A stretch of DNA of 64,000 nucleotides, taken from NCBI GenBank assembly GCA_040954595.2, contig CM082580.2, positions 8,742,001 to 8,806,000 of the forward strand. Reading direction: 5' to 3'. The position numbers were made by a program, and so were the translations under genes. The notes below the pieces were generated by a model. It was not told where the DNA came from. It worked only from the letters and a program-made list of their open reading frames with translations, and did no database searches. Source of the stretch: Balanoglossus misakiensis. Its lineage: Eukaryota; Hemichordata. Shown here piece after piece: positions 27,901 through 40,695 of the stretch (within the stretch, counting starts at the first letter, position 1; the number at the start of each line of letters is the position of its first letter).

Positions 27901-29174
27901 TATCAATGAAAAGTCTACTGACGTAACGAAAGTAAACAGTGGGTTTCTCGGCAGCTCTATACCAAATCGATGTCAAATACTCCCGAAATGTTGTCCGAAG
28001 GGAAGCAGAAAAGAATTGCCTTCGACGGCGAGTTAACTGTAGTTGCGCCAGCTATTGAGTTCACCTCACAAAAAGGTCAGGAAAGAAAGTGATTAAGAGA
28101 AAATGCCCCTGAAGGTCACCTCCCAACCAATCAGTTTCGTCTGCTGCAGCAGGGCGGGGCTATTTCGAGGGAAACCAGAACGCGTGAACGCACATAGCAA
28201 CAGAGGCAAGGAAGGAAGAAGCAAGGATGGAATGCCAATGCTAAAAAAAATTGTAACGCAGCTAACTTCTGTTTCACGTGGGGTTTCCCAAGTTCTGCTT
28301 CTTTGGGTGTTTATTCAACAAAGCAGGCCACCAAAATTATTTAGTTTGTTTTGTATAATATTTTTATATTTACTTCATTTGTCTAATATTTGAGTAAATT
28401 GATCAGAAATCCGCGATCGCAATAGTTTGTGCAGCGCATAAACTAGTATTTTCAATAAGACATTTATCCGGCACTCAGACATTTCTTCTTACGATTCAGC
28501 TTCTCCAAATGAAAAACTGAAATTAAAAAATAAACATCCTGATCGAAAGCTGTCTTTAAAAAAAGTGTACAAAAGTATCAGCCTCCAGGTCTCTGCGCGC
28601 TTTCTCAAGAAGACTTCGTGTCTAATTGACGAGTTTTATAGTCTTTTTCTTGATCAAGTGACTTTTAATAGACAAAATTATACAAGTCTAAACGTTACAA
28701 AAAAAATGTTTACCAACACCCCAGTGCGTGTAACTTAAATAAAAACAAGGTTAAGTTTACCTCCCAACTGTTGGTGGCGCTGCCAAGCGATGAGCGACGG
28801 AAAGTACAAAAGAGAAAAGAAGAAATTTCAATGAGACTTCCCAGAGGTAAATATCTCTACAGATGATACTTTTTTATTGTTTGTTCAACTTTAATTGAGG
28901 AGTTCTTCAATCAGATATGGGCATTTCATTTTTAAAGGTAAACTAGACGCATGTGGATATAAATAGATGCAGATAATATAAATCCTCCTTGTGAACAAAA
29001 CCATGCAGGTTGGAAATGTGCAAAACAATACCTTCTTTTATAATGATCACACTTGACATACACTACAAGTATTTCTCGGTCCACAAGTTCACTTTTCAGT
29101 CTGCAGAAAGTTTATGTCCGCGGCATATCCTGGGTATAAAGAGCGCCACCAAGTGTCATAGTTAAGACAGTGTG

Positions 29175-29232
29175 GACAATATGGCGGATAAACCAAAACA
29201 ACAACATTTGAGCTGCTGAGCAGAAATATGGT
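29175..29232 (+). other. Candidate PAN2 5' untranslated exon with a 12-codon upstream ORF
   Basis: The segment contains gacaatATGGCGGATAAA, a YY1-like element that also starts a short open frame of 12 codons (29181-29219). A gtacgt donor follows at 29231. The only acceptor before the PAN2 ATG is weak (ccttctaaaag, just upstream of 29828). The exon is inferred. Confidence 0.3.
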
Positions 29233-29833
29233 ACGTTTGATTTTTCTATTGAGTTTAACGCGCGATTACTTTAACTCGGGCATTCCTTTATACGTTAACG
29301 TTCATTTACTCCTTTTAAGGCGAAATCGCTCATGTACGCACAGCCCACGACGCCCTTACGTTGTATATATCATACAGACTTACATCTACTACTACACATA
29401 CAGCTGACAATGTCATCGACAGTGACACTGATCAACACGTGCCTGGCCATTGTTTCTCAAATCAATCAGTGATCGCGAAGCCCCACTGATGCATGATGCA
29501 AATAGAAGCAATTTTCCGGTTTAATCAGTGCGGTTTCGCCATCACCTTTGATGCATGCTGCTGTTGCTCGAGATTTTGCGGGTCTGGTATATGTGGTTTG
29601 TTTGTATCTCATTCTCAGATCCTGAGTGCATAACTGTCAGTTGATATGTACTTTTCAGTGGACATATCCTGTTCGGATGAACGTGAACTTGGATGTGAAA
29701 ATGGTTCAGCCTGATCGCACATAGCTGGATAAACAGTAATAGACACCCAGTGATCTCAAGTTTATTATATTTCACAAACAACACTCGAAATCAGATAACA
29801 TACCTGCCACATATATCCTTCTAAAAGGAAACA

Positions 29834-32800
29834 ATGGAATATCAAGGTGAACAATATCCGGAATACGGAACAGAGGAGTACCACCCGGAAGGGGATAACA
29901 TAGAAGTCCCGGTGACGGAACCCTACGTGCCGGGACAGATGGATTTACCCGTCGGGGAAGAATACAGCGAGGAACAACACCCGGCTGGGTTGGAACTCAA
30001 CAGCGGGTTACCTGTAACGCCGAGTGCTGGCTATCATGAGATGCACACTGTGTTGGCGGATGGTGGGGACAGGTTTGGTGTCAGTGCCGTGGCATTTGAT
30101 TCACACGAAGAACTGCTGTGGATGGGCAATCAAGGGGTAGGCAACACACTCCTTCAGTCATACCGATCCTTTTGTTCTGTCTGTTAAATTAAGGAAGTTG
30201 AAAAGTTTATGAATTAAAAAAGAATCTTCCATTCATCTTGACAATTTTTTTCTTCTTCTGTTTTCAGGGCCACATCACATCATACCTTGGTCTCAACATG
30301 CAGAAGTATACGTCGTTTCAAATACACGCCACTGATGAGATCCGCCATGTGTCAACCTATGAAGCCGGCGTACTCGCGTTGACAAGTAACAACCTCAGAT
30401 GCTCTACCAGACAGGGCATACGGATGTTTGATCACGGGTACAGAATTTTCATTTTCCCTTTTAGTTCTGTTCATTTGTAGTGTGGTGACATCCTTATGAA
30501 CAATAAATTGTAAAATGTACAATTAAAAAAAATGACAGACTGCAACTTCACCATCATTTACGCCCTGAATTATTCCTGTCTTGAATGACCAAACTGATGT
30601 TTTATCCTTCAGTGGTGAGAAGATCCATGATATGCAGTGCATGCTGAGCACGGAACCGACGACCTTGTTACTGGGAGGACACCACGAGAAACTGATCAAG
30701 TTGGATCTGCCCACAGTGCAGGAGACCCGTGAATTCGACATTGGAGAGCTTGGTGTGGCCATCCTGAGACATTCCAACTATAACGGCCTGGTGTGCTGCG
30801 GCGACACCAGTGGTAAGGTGAGTCAGTCAGATCTTCACCATGGCAACAGTTACTGACTCTGTTACCTTTCGTGGAACATGGTTGTTTGACCCTGAAGTAA
30901 AGGGTGTCTACCAAAGGTCATGAGTCAAGAAGTATCATGAATGCCCTGATTGGATCATGTCTTCACATTTCGATTTTCCCCCCTTGTCAGCATTCTCTTG
31001 TCTCTGTCTTTATGGTAGGTTACTCTTCGAGCCCCAGACACACTTAAATCAGAACACGTCTTGGAAGCGCACTCGGGAACTCTGTCTGATTTTGATGTTC
31101 ACGGCAATCATCTGGTGACCTGTGGGTTCTCGCATAGGTTAGTGTCATCATTGACTTCCGTTGTCTTCAATTTTGCGAGTGAAATTATATGCATGCATCC
31201 TTGGAAATATCTTTCATGTACATGTATGTCATGTGTATTATATATTTCTCTGAGAGAACCACTGGATTTTGTCATCTCTCCTTGATGTAGTATTGATTTC
31301 ATCATAACAATTGAGAGGTTATGTTTTATGTATCTTTCTATAACAATTTTTTTTTCAGATTGGGTAATCTAACTGTTGATAGATTTCTCAAGGTGTATGA
31401 TATGAGAGTGATGCGAGCGTTGACACCATTGCAACTACCAATAGAGCCATTGTTTTTGAGATATGTACCAACGTACACTTCCAGACTGGCTGTGGTCACT
31501 CAGGTATGGCTCGTGGATTCAGAATTACTTTGTTCTTCAGTTGAAGCGAACATGCAAACATACACATTCTCTGAGCAGTGCAATTTTTTTGAAAATTTGC
31601 TGAATTAATATTTATATAATCTTGTTCTGTGTCCAATTTCACTGACTAAACAATTTTCTTTCACTCTGTAGCATGGACAGTTTCAATTATTGGATCCATG
31701 CAGTCTGGTCACGCCTGCTAACATACTTCTGGATCACATCAATATCCTTGGAGAGATGGTGATGGCGTTTGATGTATCCAGTACCTGCCAAGCACTGGCA
31801 TTTGGGGAATCAGCAGGTATGGGGGGTTGATGTTGACTCTGATTGGCTGAAAGCAGATTTTGATGTCCAATAGGAATGGGGATGTGAAATTTGGGCGATA
31901 TTTTGTCTCATTGGCTGCGTAGTGATGGTAAAGGCCAATGAGAAACAGGAGTTACTAAACATCCGAATGTTTCCGTTTTTTTCACTCATCAGGATATGTT
32001 CATCTGTGGGCTGACAGAGAAGATGCACATTATAACACATTCTCTCATGAAACTATACAGCCAGATCATGTGAGTAAAAAACAAGGATGGCTTTTATTAG
32101 CAGTGGCCAGTTTTCAAAGACACTTCCATTCATGTTTTTTGTCACACGCGTAAAGTCAACAACCGTCCAGTCAGGCACCAAAACAGAATGAGCTTCTGTC
32201 AGTTATGACATATCACACATTGCCTGTAGAAGGCAGTGTCTATTACTCCCCGATGCTCCCTACCCTGAACGTTCATTCATGTCGTGTTGTTGTCTTTCCA
32301 CAGGTTGGCCATTTGCGGCCCATACACATTGATGACGAGATGACACCCCTGTCCACAGTGCCCATGCCGTTCTGTGACGGCCCTCTTCTTTCAGACTGGC
32401 CAGACGCTAATTGTGTTGTTGTCCAGAGGTATGGAAGGGACCATACAGTATTCTACCTGCTGCACCTTGTTGGCACTGCATTGTGTATATCATGTTCCCA
32501 AATATTTAACAAAAAACACACTTGAGAACTGCATGACAAGGTGACATTGTAGCTTTAACACAGCGCATGTTTCTTGCAGAGTTCAAAATAGCTGTATACT
32601 TTTTCATTTCGCTTCAGACGCCCGCCACCGATCGACCCTGAAATTCTGCGCTCAATGAACATGGTCCAGTTCATAGGCTACGCTCCCAATCCCGGAACCA
32701 AAAGACGGAACCAGGTGCCCTACTCCGAGGTGATCATCAGCGGGAAGAGTAAAAGCGGGAAAACTGTGCCACAGTCTCCGATTGGCAGAGGTTAGTTTTC

Positions 32801-35800
32801 CCGCGCCAAAAAATGTTCTACTACATTCTTCAAAATGACTAGCACACTGTTTTAACCAAACTCTTCCCCCTCAGATGTGGACCCCTTTATGTGTATTGTC
32901 CCCAAGAAATACAGGAAAGTGGAAATCAAGTACTCCAAGCTAGGCATTGATGACTTTGACTTCAAGCATTACAACAAAACTAACTTCGCTGGACTTGAAC
33001 CTCACATCCCCAATGCTTACTGCAACTCCATGATCCAGGTATGCATACTTCATATTTTGCACCTATTCAGTTTATATATCATGTGTACCAAAATCCATTG
33101 TTTACTATGGCAAAGTTGGACTGCTACTAGAGGAACATAGGAGTGAAAGGGTTAATTTTGATTGATATGTACATGTAAACTCTCTTTAGGTTTACAGCGA
33201 TTACTATCGACCCATTTCATTTCCTTTTTGCCCAGGTGTTGTATTTCATAGAACCGTTGCGCTGTGCCCTGGAAAGTCATCTGTGCTCCAAGGAATTCTG
33301 CCTGGCGTGTGAGCTGGGATTTCTGTTCCATATGTTGGATCTTTCCAAGGGTCACAATTGCCAGGTAAGAGTCCCCGCTATTGGGCGTAGTCAAGTCGCT
33401 GTCGATTTCCCCTTTCAAGAATCACAAAGAAGCTTGAGTAAGTAGAAAAAAGAGTACCATCTGTGGCTGGTCAGAGCTACAGGGAAACCCCTGACAGCTC
33501 ATGAAGAAGTGTCTGTATTTACAATGATGTCAAATTATCCAACATCTGCCTGATGTATTGTTTCTTAACATAAAGGCGACAAACTTCCTGAGAGCATTCC
33601 GGACCATTCCAGAGGCGTCTGCACTGGGATTGATCCTGGGTGATGCGGAGGAGTCCACCGGAAAAGCGAACTTCAGGAGACTGATACAGAACTGGAATAG
33701 ATTTGTTCTGCAACAGATAGAACAGGTTTGTTCAATTTCACACATGTTCCTGTAGGAGAGAGCCTAAATGTCTAAAATTTGAATAAAAATGGCCGACGGT
33801 CGTTGTGTTAACTTTATGGAAAAAAATTAAACTAGTGATTTTTTATGAAAACAATGCTGTGAACACCACATTTTCTAATGTTTTTTTAAACTCCTCACAC
33901 TATAAAGCAGAGAATTAAAAGTTTTTGCAGAACTAATTTTTTTTCTCAGAAATCTGCCCTTGAGGAAAGTACTACCTTGACGCATATCTTAGTTTTTTAA
34001 AACCAATTACAATGTAGACACTGATTTTAACGATTTTGCAGGATACCGTAGAGCAGGATGAATCCGCCCTTGCACTGCCTGCCACCGTGCAGAGAGGCTT
34101 CGGAGCTTCCACGTCAGTCGTCACCAAACTCTTCCAGACAAACGCTGAAAATATCAGCAAGTGCAAATGCAGCAAGGAAAACCTACGGAACGGTGCGGCA
34201 CTGCTGTTCAACTTCAACTATCCAGATTGCTCCCCACCAGGTAAATATGCCGGTATCAAGGAAATTTCTACCGGAATTAGGGTCAAAGGTTAAAGATAGA
34301 ACAGTCTTGCTCATACTTTTCTTGCTAAGCGATGTTTTTATCCTTTTCTTCAAATTTGTAATTTTTTTTTTGACTGCAGGTCCTGGGAAGCCACCAAAGC
34401 AGTTTTCTTTTGGTACAGTGGTGCAGAATAGCATGAGTTTAGAGCAGACGATGCAGGCTTGGTGTGACAACTGTGAGAAGTACCAAACCACCGTAAGTCA
34501 CTTCTGTTGTGAGGTTCTGTACTGTACTGTACTGTGTTGTGTTGGAACAATGGAATAACAACATGTCCGGATGTTTTGTGTTCCAGGTTCAAATCAAATC
34601 ACTGAAGTGTCTGCCAGACGTGCTTGTCGTCAACTGCCAAATAGAAACTGCCAAGGATTTAGAGTTCTGGAGGATCCAACAAGAGGTAATGCCGAAAAGA
34701 AATCACTTTAACCCCTTCACTACCATGGTTTGCTCCAACTCCATTGTTTTCTATGGTAAAGTTGGTAAACAGTTGAACATGTGGCGAGTCTGATATTTCC
34801 GTTGCTCTGTCGTTCTAGTTTGTTGGGATGGTGGAAGAGAAGGAAGGCGCCGGAGAGAAGCTGAGTAAACCGTGTCGCTACGGAAGAGCTTGCACCCGGA
34901 AGGGATGCAAATTCAACCACGAGGTCATGGACAACCCGGAGAGACTGTGAGTACCTTGAGAGGAAAAAAAATCTTCCGCTTTTTTGGTTTTGGTGATTGC
35001 TCATTGCTGTGAGTGTATGTTTCTGTTATCACTGGTATTCTTTCTGTTCAGAGCGTACGAGTTAAATGAAATGGACAACGGAAACCGCAAATCTTGGGTG
35101 CCGCTGAGTCTGAAGATGAAACTGAGTAGCGATCGAACTCTGGACGTGCAAGACATCTTTGAAGAGGTGAGATTGGTCGGCAGGTTTTGTCAAGTATCTT
35201 ATAGTGATCCCTGTATTGTATTGCAATCATCCAGACCTGGACATATCTTCTTTCCTCTGATGTTGTGTTTATGATATTACTTTGACAGAAAGACGCACAC
35301 GGCTCTGAAGACTTCACAGTGTACGATCTACAATCATCAGTGGCTCACATACAAGACTTGAAAACAGGCGGGAATCTGGTGTCGCACATCCAGGTGGGAC
35401 CGACATACCACAAGAGAAAAGAGGTCAGTGGCTTGTGTTACTGGTGTGATTGTAATGGTCTTTACATCCACATGATTTTTCCATCCAGCCCAAACTGTGT
35501 GATCCCTAACCCGCTGAACCCATTTTCATTCTTTCAGGGTGTCACCCACAGCAACTGGTACCTGTTCAACGACTTTTCCATCCAGCCCATTGAACCGCAC
35601 GAAGCTGTTCAGTTCAACTTGGAGTACAAAATACCGTGTGTGCTGTATTACACTCGCAGGGACCTTAACGATGACTATGATTGCACAAGTGAGTTCATTC
35701 TCTTTCTCTGTTTATCTCAGCAATAAGTCACTTGATGCCAGTACAAATACACGTAGGTTAGCCCGTATGTAGGATTGTGTGTATTTCTGGGGCCGTTTCA

Positions 35801-37464
35801 TGTACATGGGTTTGTTTGTACCGGCACGAGTCTGATATGCCAAAGGAAATGTGATCCTGATTCGTGGAGAGTAGCAATATATACATGGTGTTAAGCGTCC
35901 AATGGCCAAAGATAGAGTATATTCCCTGTAGTGATAATGATTCTATTGTTCTTTTTGATTCACAGTCACAAGTCCAATTAAAGCCAGCGTGTTGTTGGCC
36001 GAGGCCTCCCTTGCCAAAGGAGCGTTGAAGCAGCACATCACATTTACGCCGCTGCAAGCGCTTGAGTTGCCGGAACCGGGTGATTGCGTTGGACTTGATG
36101 CTGAGTTTGTCACTCTCAACCAGGTATCGTTTTGTCCGCTTGCTTTCAACTTTGCTGTGCCATCCCCCCAACCCCTCCCCCCACCTAATTCTGCATGTAA
36201 TTTATTCGCAGGAAGAGGCTGAAATCCGTAGTGATGGAACACGATCAACAATCAAACCGAGTCAGATGACAGCAGCGAGAATAACCTGTGTCAGAGGTCA
36301 TGGGTCACTGGAAGGTGAACCTTTCATTGACGACTACATATCTACCCAAGAACAGGTATTACATTCATTCTTTTTTCAAAAATTATTCATTTCGTTCCAT
36401 CTACTAGATTTTTTTGTGTGAGATACACTTTCCAAAAAAAGATGGGGACAAAAAGTTAAGGGGTGCTATCTACTGACATAGGGAGTCACGTTACAGTCAC
36501 TGGGTCACTGGAAGGTGAACCTTTCATTGACGACTACATATCTACCCAAGAACAGGTATTACATTCATTCTTTTTTCAAAAATTATTCATTTCATTCCAT
36601 CTACTAGATTTTTTTGTGTGAGATACACTTTCCAAAAAAAGATGGGGACAAAAAGTTAAGGGGTGCTATCTACTGACATAGGGAGTCACGTTACAGTCAC
36701 CGTGGCAACTTATCTTGTTACTGCAATTTGCTTGGCTCATTATCCTTGTGCTCGGTGCATTTCAGGTTGTGGACTACCTAACTCAGTTTTCCGGAATAAA
36801 GCCTGGTGATCTGGACGCCACCATTTCCTCCAAACACCTGACAACCCTGAAATCCACATATTTGAAGCTGAGGTACCTGATTGACCAGGGAGTCATCTTT
36901 GTGGGACATGGACTCAAGAAAGACTTCAGAGTTATCAATGTTCTGGTAGGTTTGTGTGATTTGTGTGGTTGTTGTTGTGTGTGTATGTATTTTCTGTGAT
37001 AATAATCATGTTCAGTGCTTATGTTACAGTCTAACATGGTTCTTTTCCATAGGTTCCCAAAGGCCAGGTGATAGACACTGCTTTCCTGTTCAGCCTTCCC
37101 AAACAGCGTATTCCGTCACTGCGTTTCCTGGCTTGGTTTTTCCTTGGTGAGTAAACGCATGCTGGATCACAGTTTCATTTTCCCAGCTTTATTCCAGGGT
37201 GACAATACTGTCATGGAAAGTTGGAATATAATGATGATGATGATGGTGGTGGATTTAATATGTTATGCTGTTTCCTTTACAGGCATTAACATCCAGGGCT
37301 CCACCCACGACAGCATTGAAGATGCCAGGACTGCCCTGCAGCTGTACAAGAAATACAAAGACATCAGCAACGAGGGCCAAGACAGAGAGAACTGGGAAGC
37401 CACGCTGAAGAACTTATATGAGAAAGGAAGGAAATATGGATGGAAAGTACCGGATGATGAGTAA
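29834..37464 (+). CDS. PAN2: PAN2, catalytic subunit of the PAN2-PAN3 poly(A) nuclease (24 exons)
   Basis: PAN2 trims mRNA poly(A) tails in the cytoplasm with PAN3. Coding exons: 29834-30136, 30268-30437, 30613-30817, 31019-31137, 31359-31503, 31672-31816, 31993-32069, 32304-32428, 32618-32790, 32875-33038, 33236-33364, 33576-33725, 34042-34240, 34380-34492, 34587-34685, 34819-34946, 35052-35166, 35289-35423, 35538-35688, 35966-36123, 36212-36355, 36766-36945, 37053-37146, 37283-37464. All junctions are GT-AG with consistent phase and give 1200 residues (human about 1200). A WD40 region (about 80-430) is followed by a PAN3-binding linker, a UCH-like domain with Ala at the catalytic Cys position ([10 protein letters not shown], Ala535), and a DEDDh exonuclease with D993, E995, D1102, H1149 and D1154. 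The start is an ATG after a non-coding leader. Oddities are a CCCH finger (exon 16) and a duplicated intronic segment after exon 21. Confidence 0.97.
33094..33155 (+). repeat. Dispersed TTAA-ended repeat, copy 3 (rearranged)
   Basis: tccattgtttactatgg is followed by caaagttgg, then diverged sequence, then gagtgaaagggttaa. The first 26 bases match 34740-34765 at 24 positions. It lies in PAN2 intron 10. Confidence 0.5.
34708..34765 (-). repeat. Dispersed TTAA-ended repeat, copy 2
   Basis: Read on the minus strand it starts ccaactttaccatag and ends tagtgaaggggttaa, parallel to copy 1 at 257-316. It lies in PAN2 intron 15. Confidence 0.55.
34819..34946 (+). CDS. PAN2: PAN2 exon 16, encoding a CCCH zinc finger inside the UCH-like region
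   Basis: The exon encodes residues 773-814. Its core [18 protein letters not shown] has spacing C-x5-C-x4-C-x3-H (C791, C797, C802, H806), the pattern of Nab2/ZC3H14-type fingers that bind polyadenosine. In human PAN2, as I recall it, this part of the UCH-like region is a different, non-finger sequence. Flanking exons (ending ...WRIQQE and starting AYELNEMD) are ordinary PAN2, and the acceptor (ttctag) and donor (CT|GTGAGT) are sound. The finger therefore belongs to the gene and not to a neighbour. Confidence 0.9.
36301..36700 (+). repeat. Exact 200-bp tandem duplication covering a PAN2 exon end and intron
   Basis: 36301-36500 and 36501-36700 are identical except for one base (G at 36394, A at 36594). 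Unit 1 includes the last 55 bases of exon 21 and its donor. Unit 2 repeats these in the intron, and a fortuitous acceptor (ttacag) is formed just before it. A 59-nt pseudo-exon from that acceptor to the copied donor would shift the frame. Confidence 0.97.
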
Positions 37465-38190
37465 TTGTTCTGGAAATGAATAATTATAGATTGAAGTATT
37501 GTCGCTGGCAGTGATGTGGTATTATAAGGAGCACATTTGTAAATATTATCATATTTTTATATCATTACTGTTAGTTTATTCCCAGCACAATTGAAGCAGC
37601 TTGTTTGTCTGGACTGGGTATTTGAAGATGTATTTCCAAAAAGTTTATCATGTTGCAAGGAACAATCTTAGCATTTTGTTTTGCTTATGATATTGTGGAA
37701 GAACTATGTAGGGTAGTAATTTGCAATTTGTTCAGTTATATGTAAAACCACTATCATGAGCCAAATGACAGTAACAATGTCATGAAATATTTCCACAGTA
37801 GTATTGTGATTTTAATAGTTGTTAGTGTATGACCACATGTGAAATGGAGTTTGCTAAAAAAAAATAACTTTGTGCTGAATTTCGTGTCACCTGGCAGCAT
37901 GTTTAAAGGTCTCGATAATGCACTTTGACATTTCATCTCCCAGAAAATATTTTTGTATCTTGATGTAAGTCAGTATTGAATGTACCAGTATGCCTCGGCC
38001 CACTGTTTTAGTCCAACAGGCAGGGTGGTTATAAGTTTACCATCTCTTCTCCAAAGTGTCAGAGACCACAAGAAAATACAACTGTATCAGTGCAGTGGCT
38101 GAAGAGTAATGTTGTGGTCAATTTTGTTGTATCCGTGTCTTTTCGGGTCATGTAAGTTAACTTTCATCGTAAAATAAAAAATACTAAAAA
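37465..38190 (+). other. PAN2: PAN2 3' untranslated region
   Basis: AT-rich sequence follows the stop codon. The first good AATAAA lies about 710 bases downstream. No other feature was seen. Confidence 0.55.
38173..38178 (+). terminator. Candidate PAN2 poly(A) signal AATAAA
   Basis: A canonical hexamer sits in tcgtaaaataaaaaatac at a plausible distance after the stop. Confidence 0.45.
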
Positions 38191-38199
38191 GCAAAGTGT

Positions 38200-40695
38200 C
38201 TTCAATTCAGGCCGGGAGACTCAATTTGAGACTCGGTAGACTGCTGGGTGAATCAGAAACAGGTGTTGAAGTCCATCATAGTACTTTCATTCCAGTGTTT
38301 CTTTCACAACACAATCTGAGCAGTGAAAATCATACAAAGCAGTATTGCTGATTGTAATACACTTTTAATAATACACAGCACTGACATACAAGTATATCAA
38401 AATTAAAACATTTCTCTCTGAACTATACATTTGTCAAATAGTTTTACCTTTAGTTGGAACACATACGCTCAGCATCAATAATCTGAGACAACAGAACATC
38501 AAGTAATTTTATCTTCACAATGAGATAAAAGAAACAATTGCAATGTCTTGTCATGGCTATCACAGAGGAAAATGATGTGTCTATACAACTTAAAAAAATA
38601 CAAAAGGAAAACATTAGGAGTGAAGGTAATATAATTTGAAAGTGAAAAAAATACAACTGCCCATCACTTTATTTGAAAATCATGATGGGAATAAAAATAT
38701 AATTAAAAGTAAAAACATGAATTAAAACTTTCATCAAATAATCGGTTCAATCAATGATTAGAAATTAAAACTTTTCTTCTGGCATGGAACTGTAAACTGG
38801 GTCATAAAGAAGACATTGCACTTTAGCATAAACAAAAATCTTAGACCAGGCAACGACTGCATCTGAAGAGAAGGTGGTTTAAATTAAGCCCAGTATACAT
38901 GTTGTATAGAGAGCTTGTGAATGAAGGGAAGGTTCCACTGATCAGTGCATGGAAGTGTTGAAACATCTCTTGTGTGTACAGAAATCTTGGAGTCCGTAAA
39001 AGTGACGGGATATACTCCTTCCAGAGATTGCCACACAGTGTGTTTATAGCGTGATGTATAACTTGTCTCAAAATGTTAAATCACTGATGCCAACTAATCC
39101 TACACTAGATATACAAACGGTTGGTAATAACAAGTCAGCCTTATTGAATGAAGACAAACTGAATCAGAACTCGCTCTACTCACACTTGCACAAAATTGTA
39201 AGGTCCCTGAGGAAAACTGTCTAGGGTTTTTAATACGAAAAACATGCATAGGTTATATTAATCTCTGATCCAACCTACCCAGATTTGCCATAATCTTGTA
39301 GATTGGCGCATCAAATTTGGGGAGGGGGTTTGTTTTGACTAAAACATCACAACACTTCATAAATATTATTATTAAGTACACAACCACTTAATATGCATAG
39401 TGCTAGGTATGTAAATTTGCTACTCAGTATTCATCACTGTCATACTAAAAATGCTACACACAACATCAAAGTTCCTCATACCACATTTTCGTGGGTAGGT
39501 GGACAGGTATAACAATATATTCTTCAGTCAAAATACGACTTATGGGGTATCAATGTTGAAACAATTCTTACACCAATTCTCAAAATAACACAACAAAATG
39601 ATTCACATTGTTTAAATATACAACACCATTTCCAACATGGCTACATCAAACCTATTTACCTACGAAAGAAGTTGCAGGGCATTGACTATTTCTAGAACAC
39701 TGATTGACAGAAAACCATTCATCAACATGTTTTCATTCTTATTTTGTCCCTTTGACAAAAGAAGTCACACACATCTTCTGACTGAAGAGCAACATTATTT
39801 ACAGCAAAAAGCGAACAGATCACAAATTTGTCCCTTTAAAACACACAACTGTACTCTCATCTGCTTTGTAATTATTTCTATTAAAAACTGATTATCTATT
39901 GCTTTTTTACTACTTAAGGCTATCTGTCATTAGTTTCAAGTAAATGATTCTCATTAAAATACTCACTTTCTTACTCCCCACACTGATTTTCCTATTCACC
40001 TTCTTTGCAATAGGAATGTCTGCTATTAATGCACATCAAATTATAGGGAACAACTATATAAGCAGCAACCCATAGTATGATACATGTGCAACTCACCACA
40101 GATTGTACAAATTTCACTTTATCAGTTTCACGCTAACCTTGATTGACATAAAAAGTGTACCAACAATGAAACAGTTCAAAAGGTCACAGAATAATCTTTT
40201 ACTAGTTTTAGGCAAGAAAAAAAAATGGACACTGAATATTTTCAGGCGGGTATCTTTATGGGAAGGATAATGATTGCACTGGAATGATAAACAAAACACT
40301 GAACATCCCACACAGAAACTCTTGTAAGTACTGTTTGTAGTGATTACTGTTGCACAAATGTTGTACATGGAAGATATAAGTCACCAGATTATTTGGGCGA
40401 GATTTTCTGTGAACGGGTTCTGAGAGAGGTCTCACAGGAGGAGGGCTTTTGATGAGGTAAGCATTTTTTGGCATTAGCCATGTTTTCCCCTTACTTTCAA
40501 CACAACTTGGCTGTTTGATTTTGTTTCTTCAAATCTAGCCATACCTATCACTCTTTATATGATAATCTACCGATTCTTTCCCTAACCAAGTCCAAGAAAG
40601 ACTTAACTTATGCGCATCGGCAGTTTCTGACTTAAGATTCCGGTGGAGGATACCCAATTGCATTTCTGCTTCTAAATTCTGTATCGTTATTAATG
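38200..40695 (-). other. Between PAN2 and the convergent small membrane-protein gene, probably including that gene's 3' UTR
   Basis: No coding exon was recognised. A minus-strand AATAAA at 38668-38673 could end a long 3' UTR of about 2 kb for the gene on the right. Confidence 0.35.

Larger units (their letters stand above)
27300..29833. promoter_or_regulatory. Presumed divergent promoter region between TMEM198 and PAN2
   Basis: CpG dinucleotides are clearly more frequent at 27.3-28.1 kb than in the flanking AT-rich DNA. The two genes point away from each other. Open frames on both strands at 27409-27764 overlap and match no family I know, so I read them as by-products of base composition. 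Confidence 0.35.
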
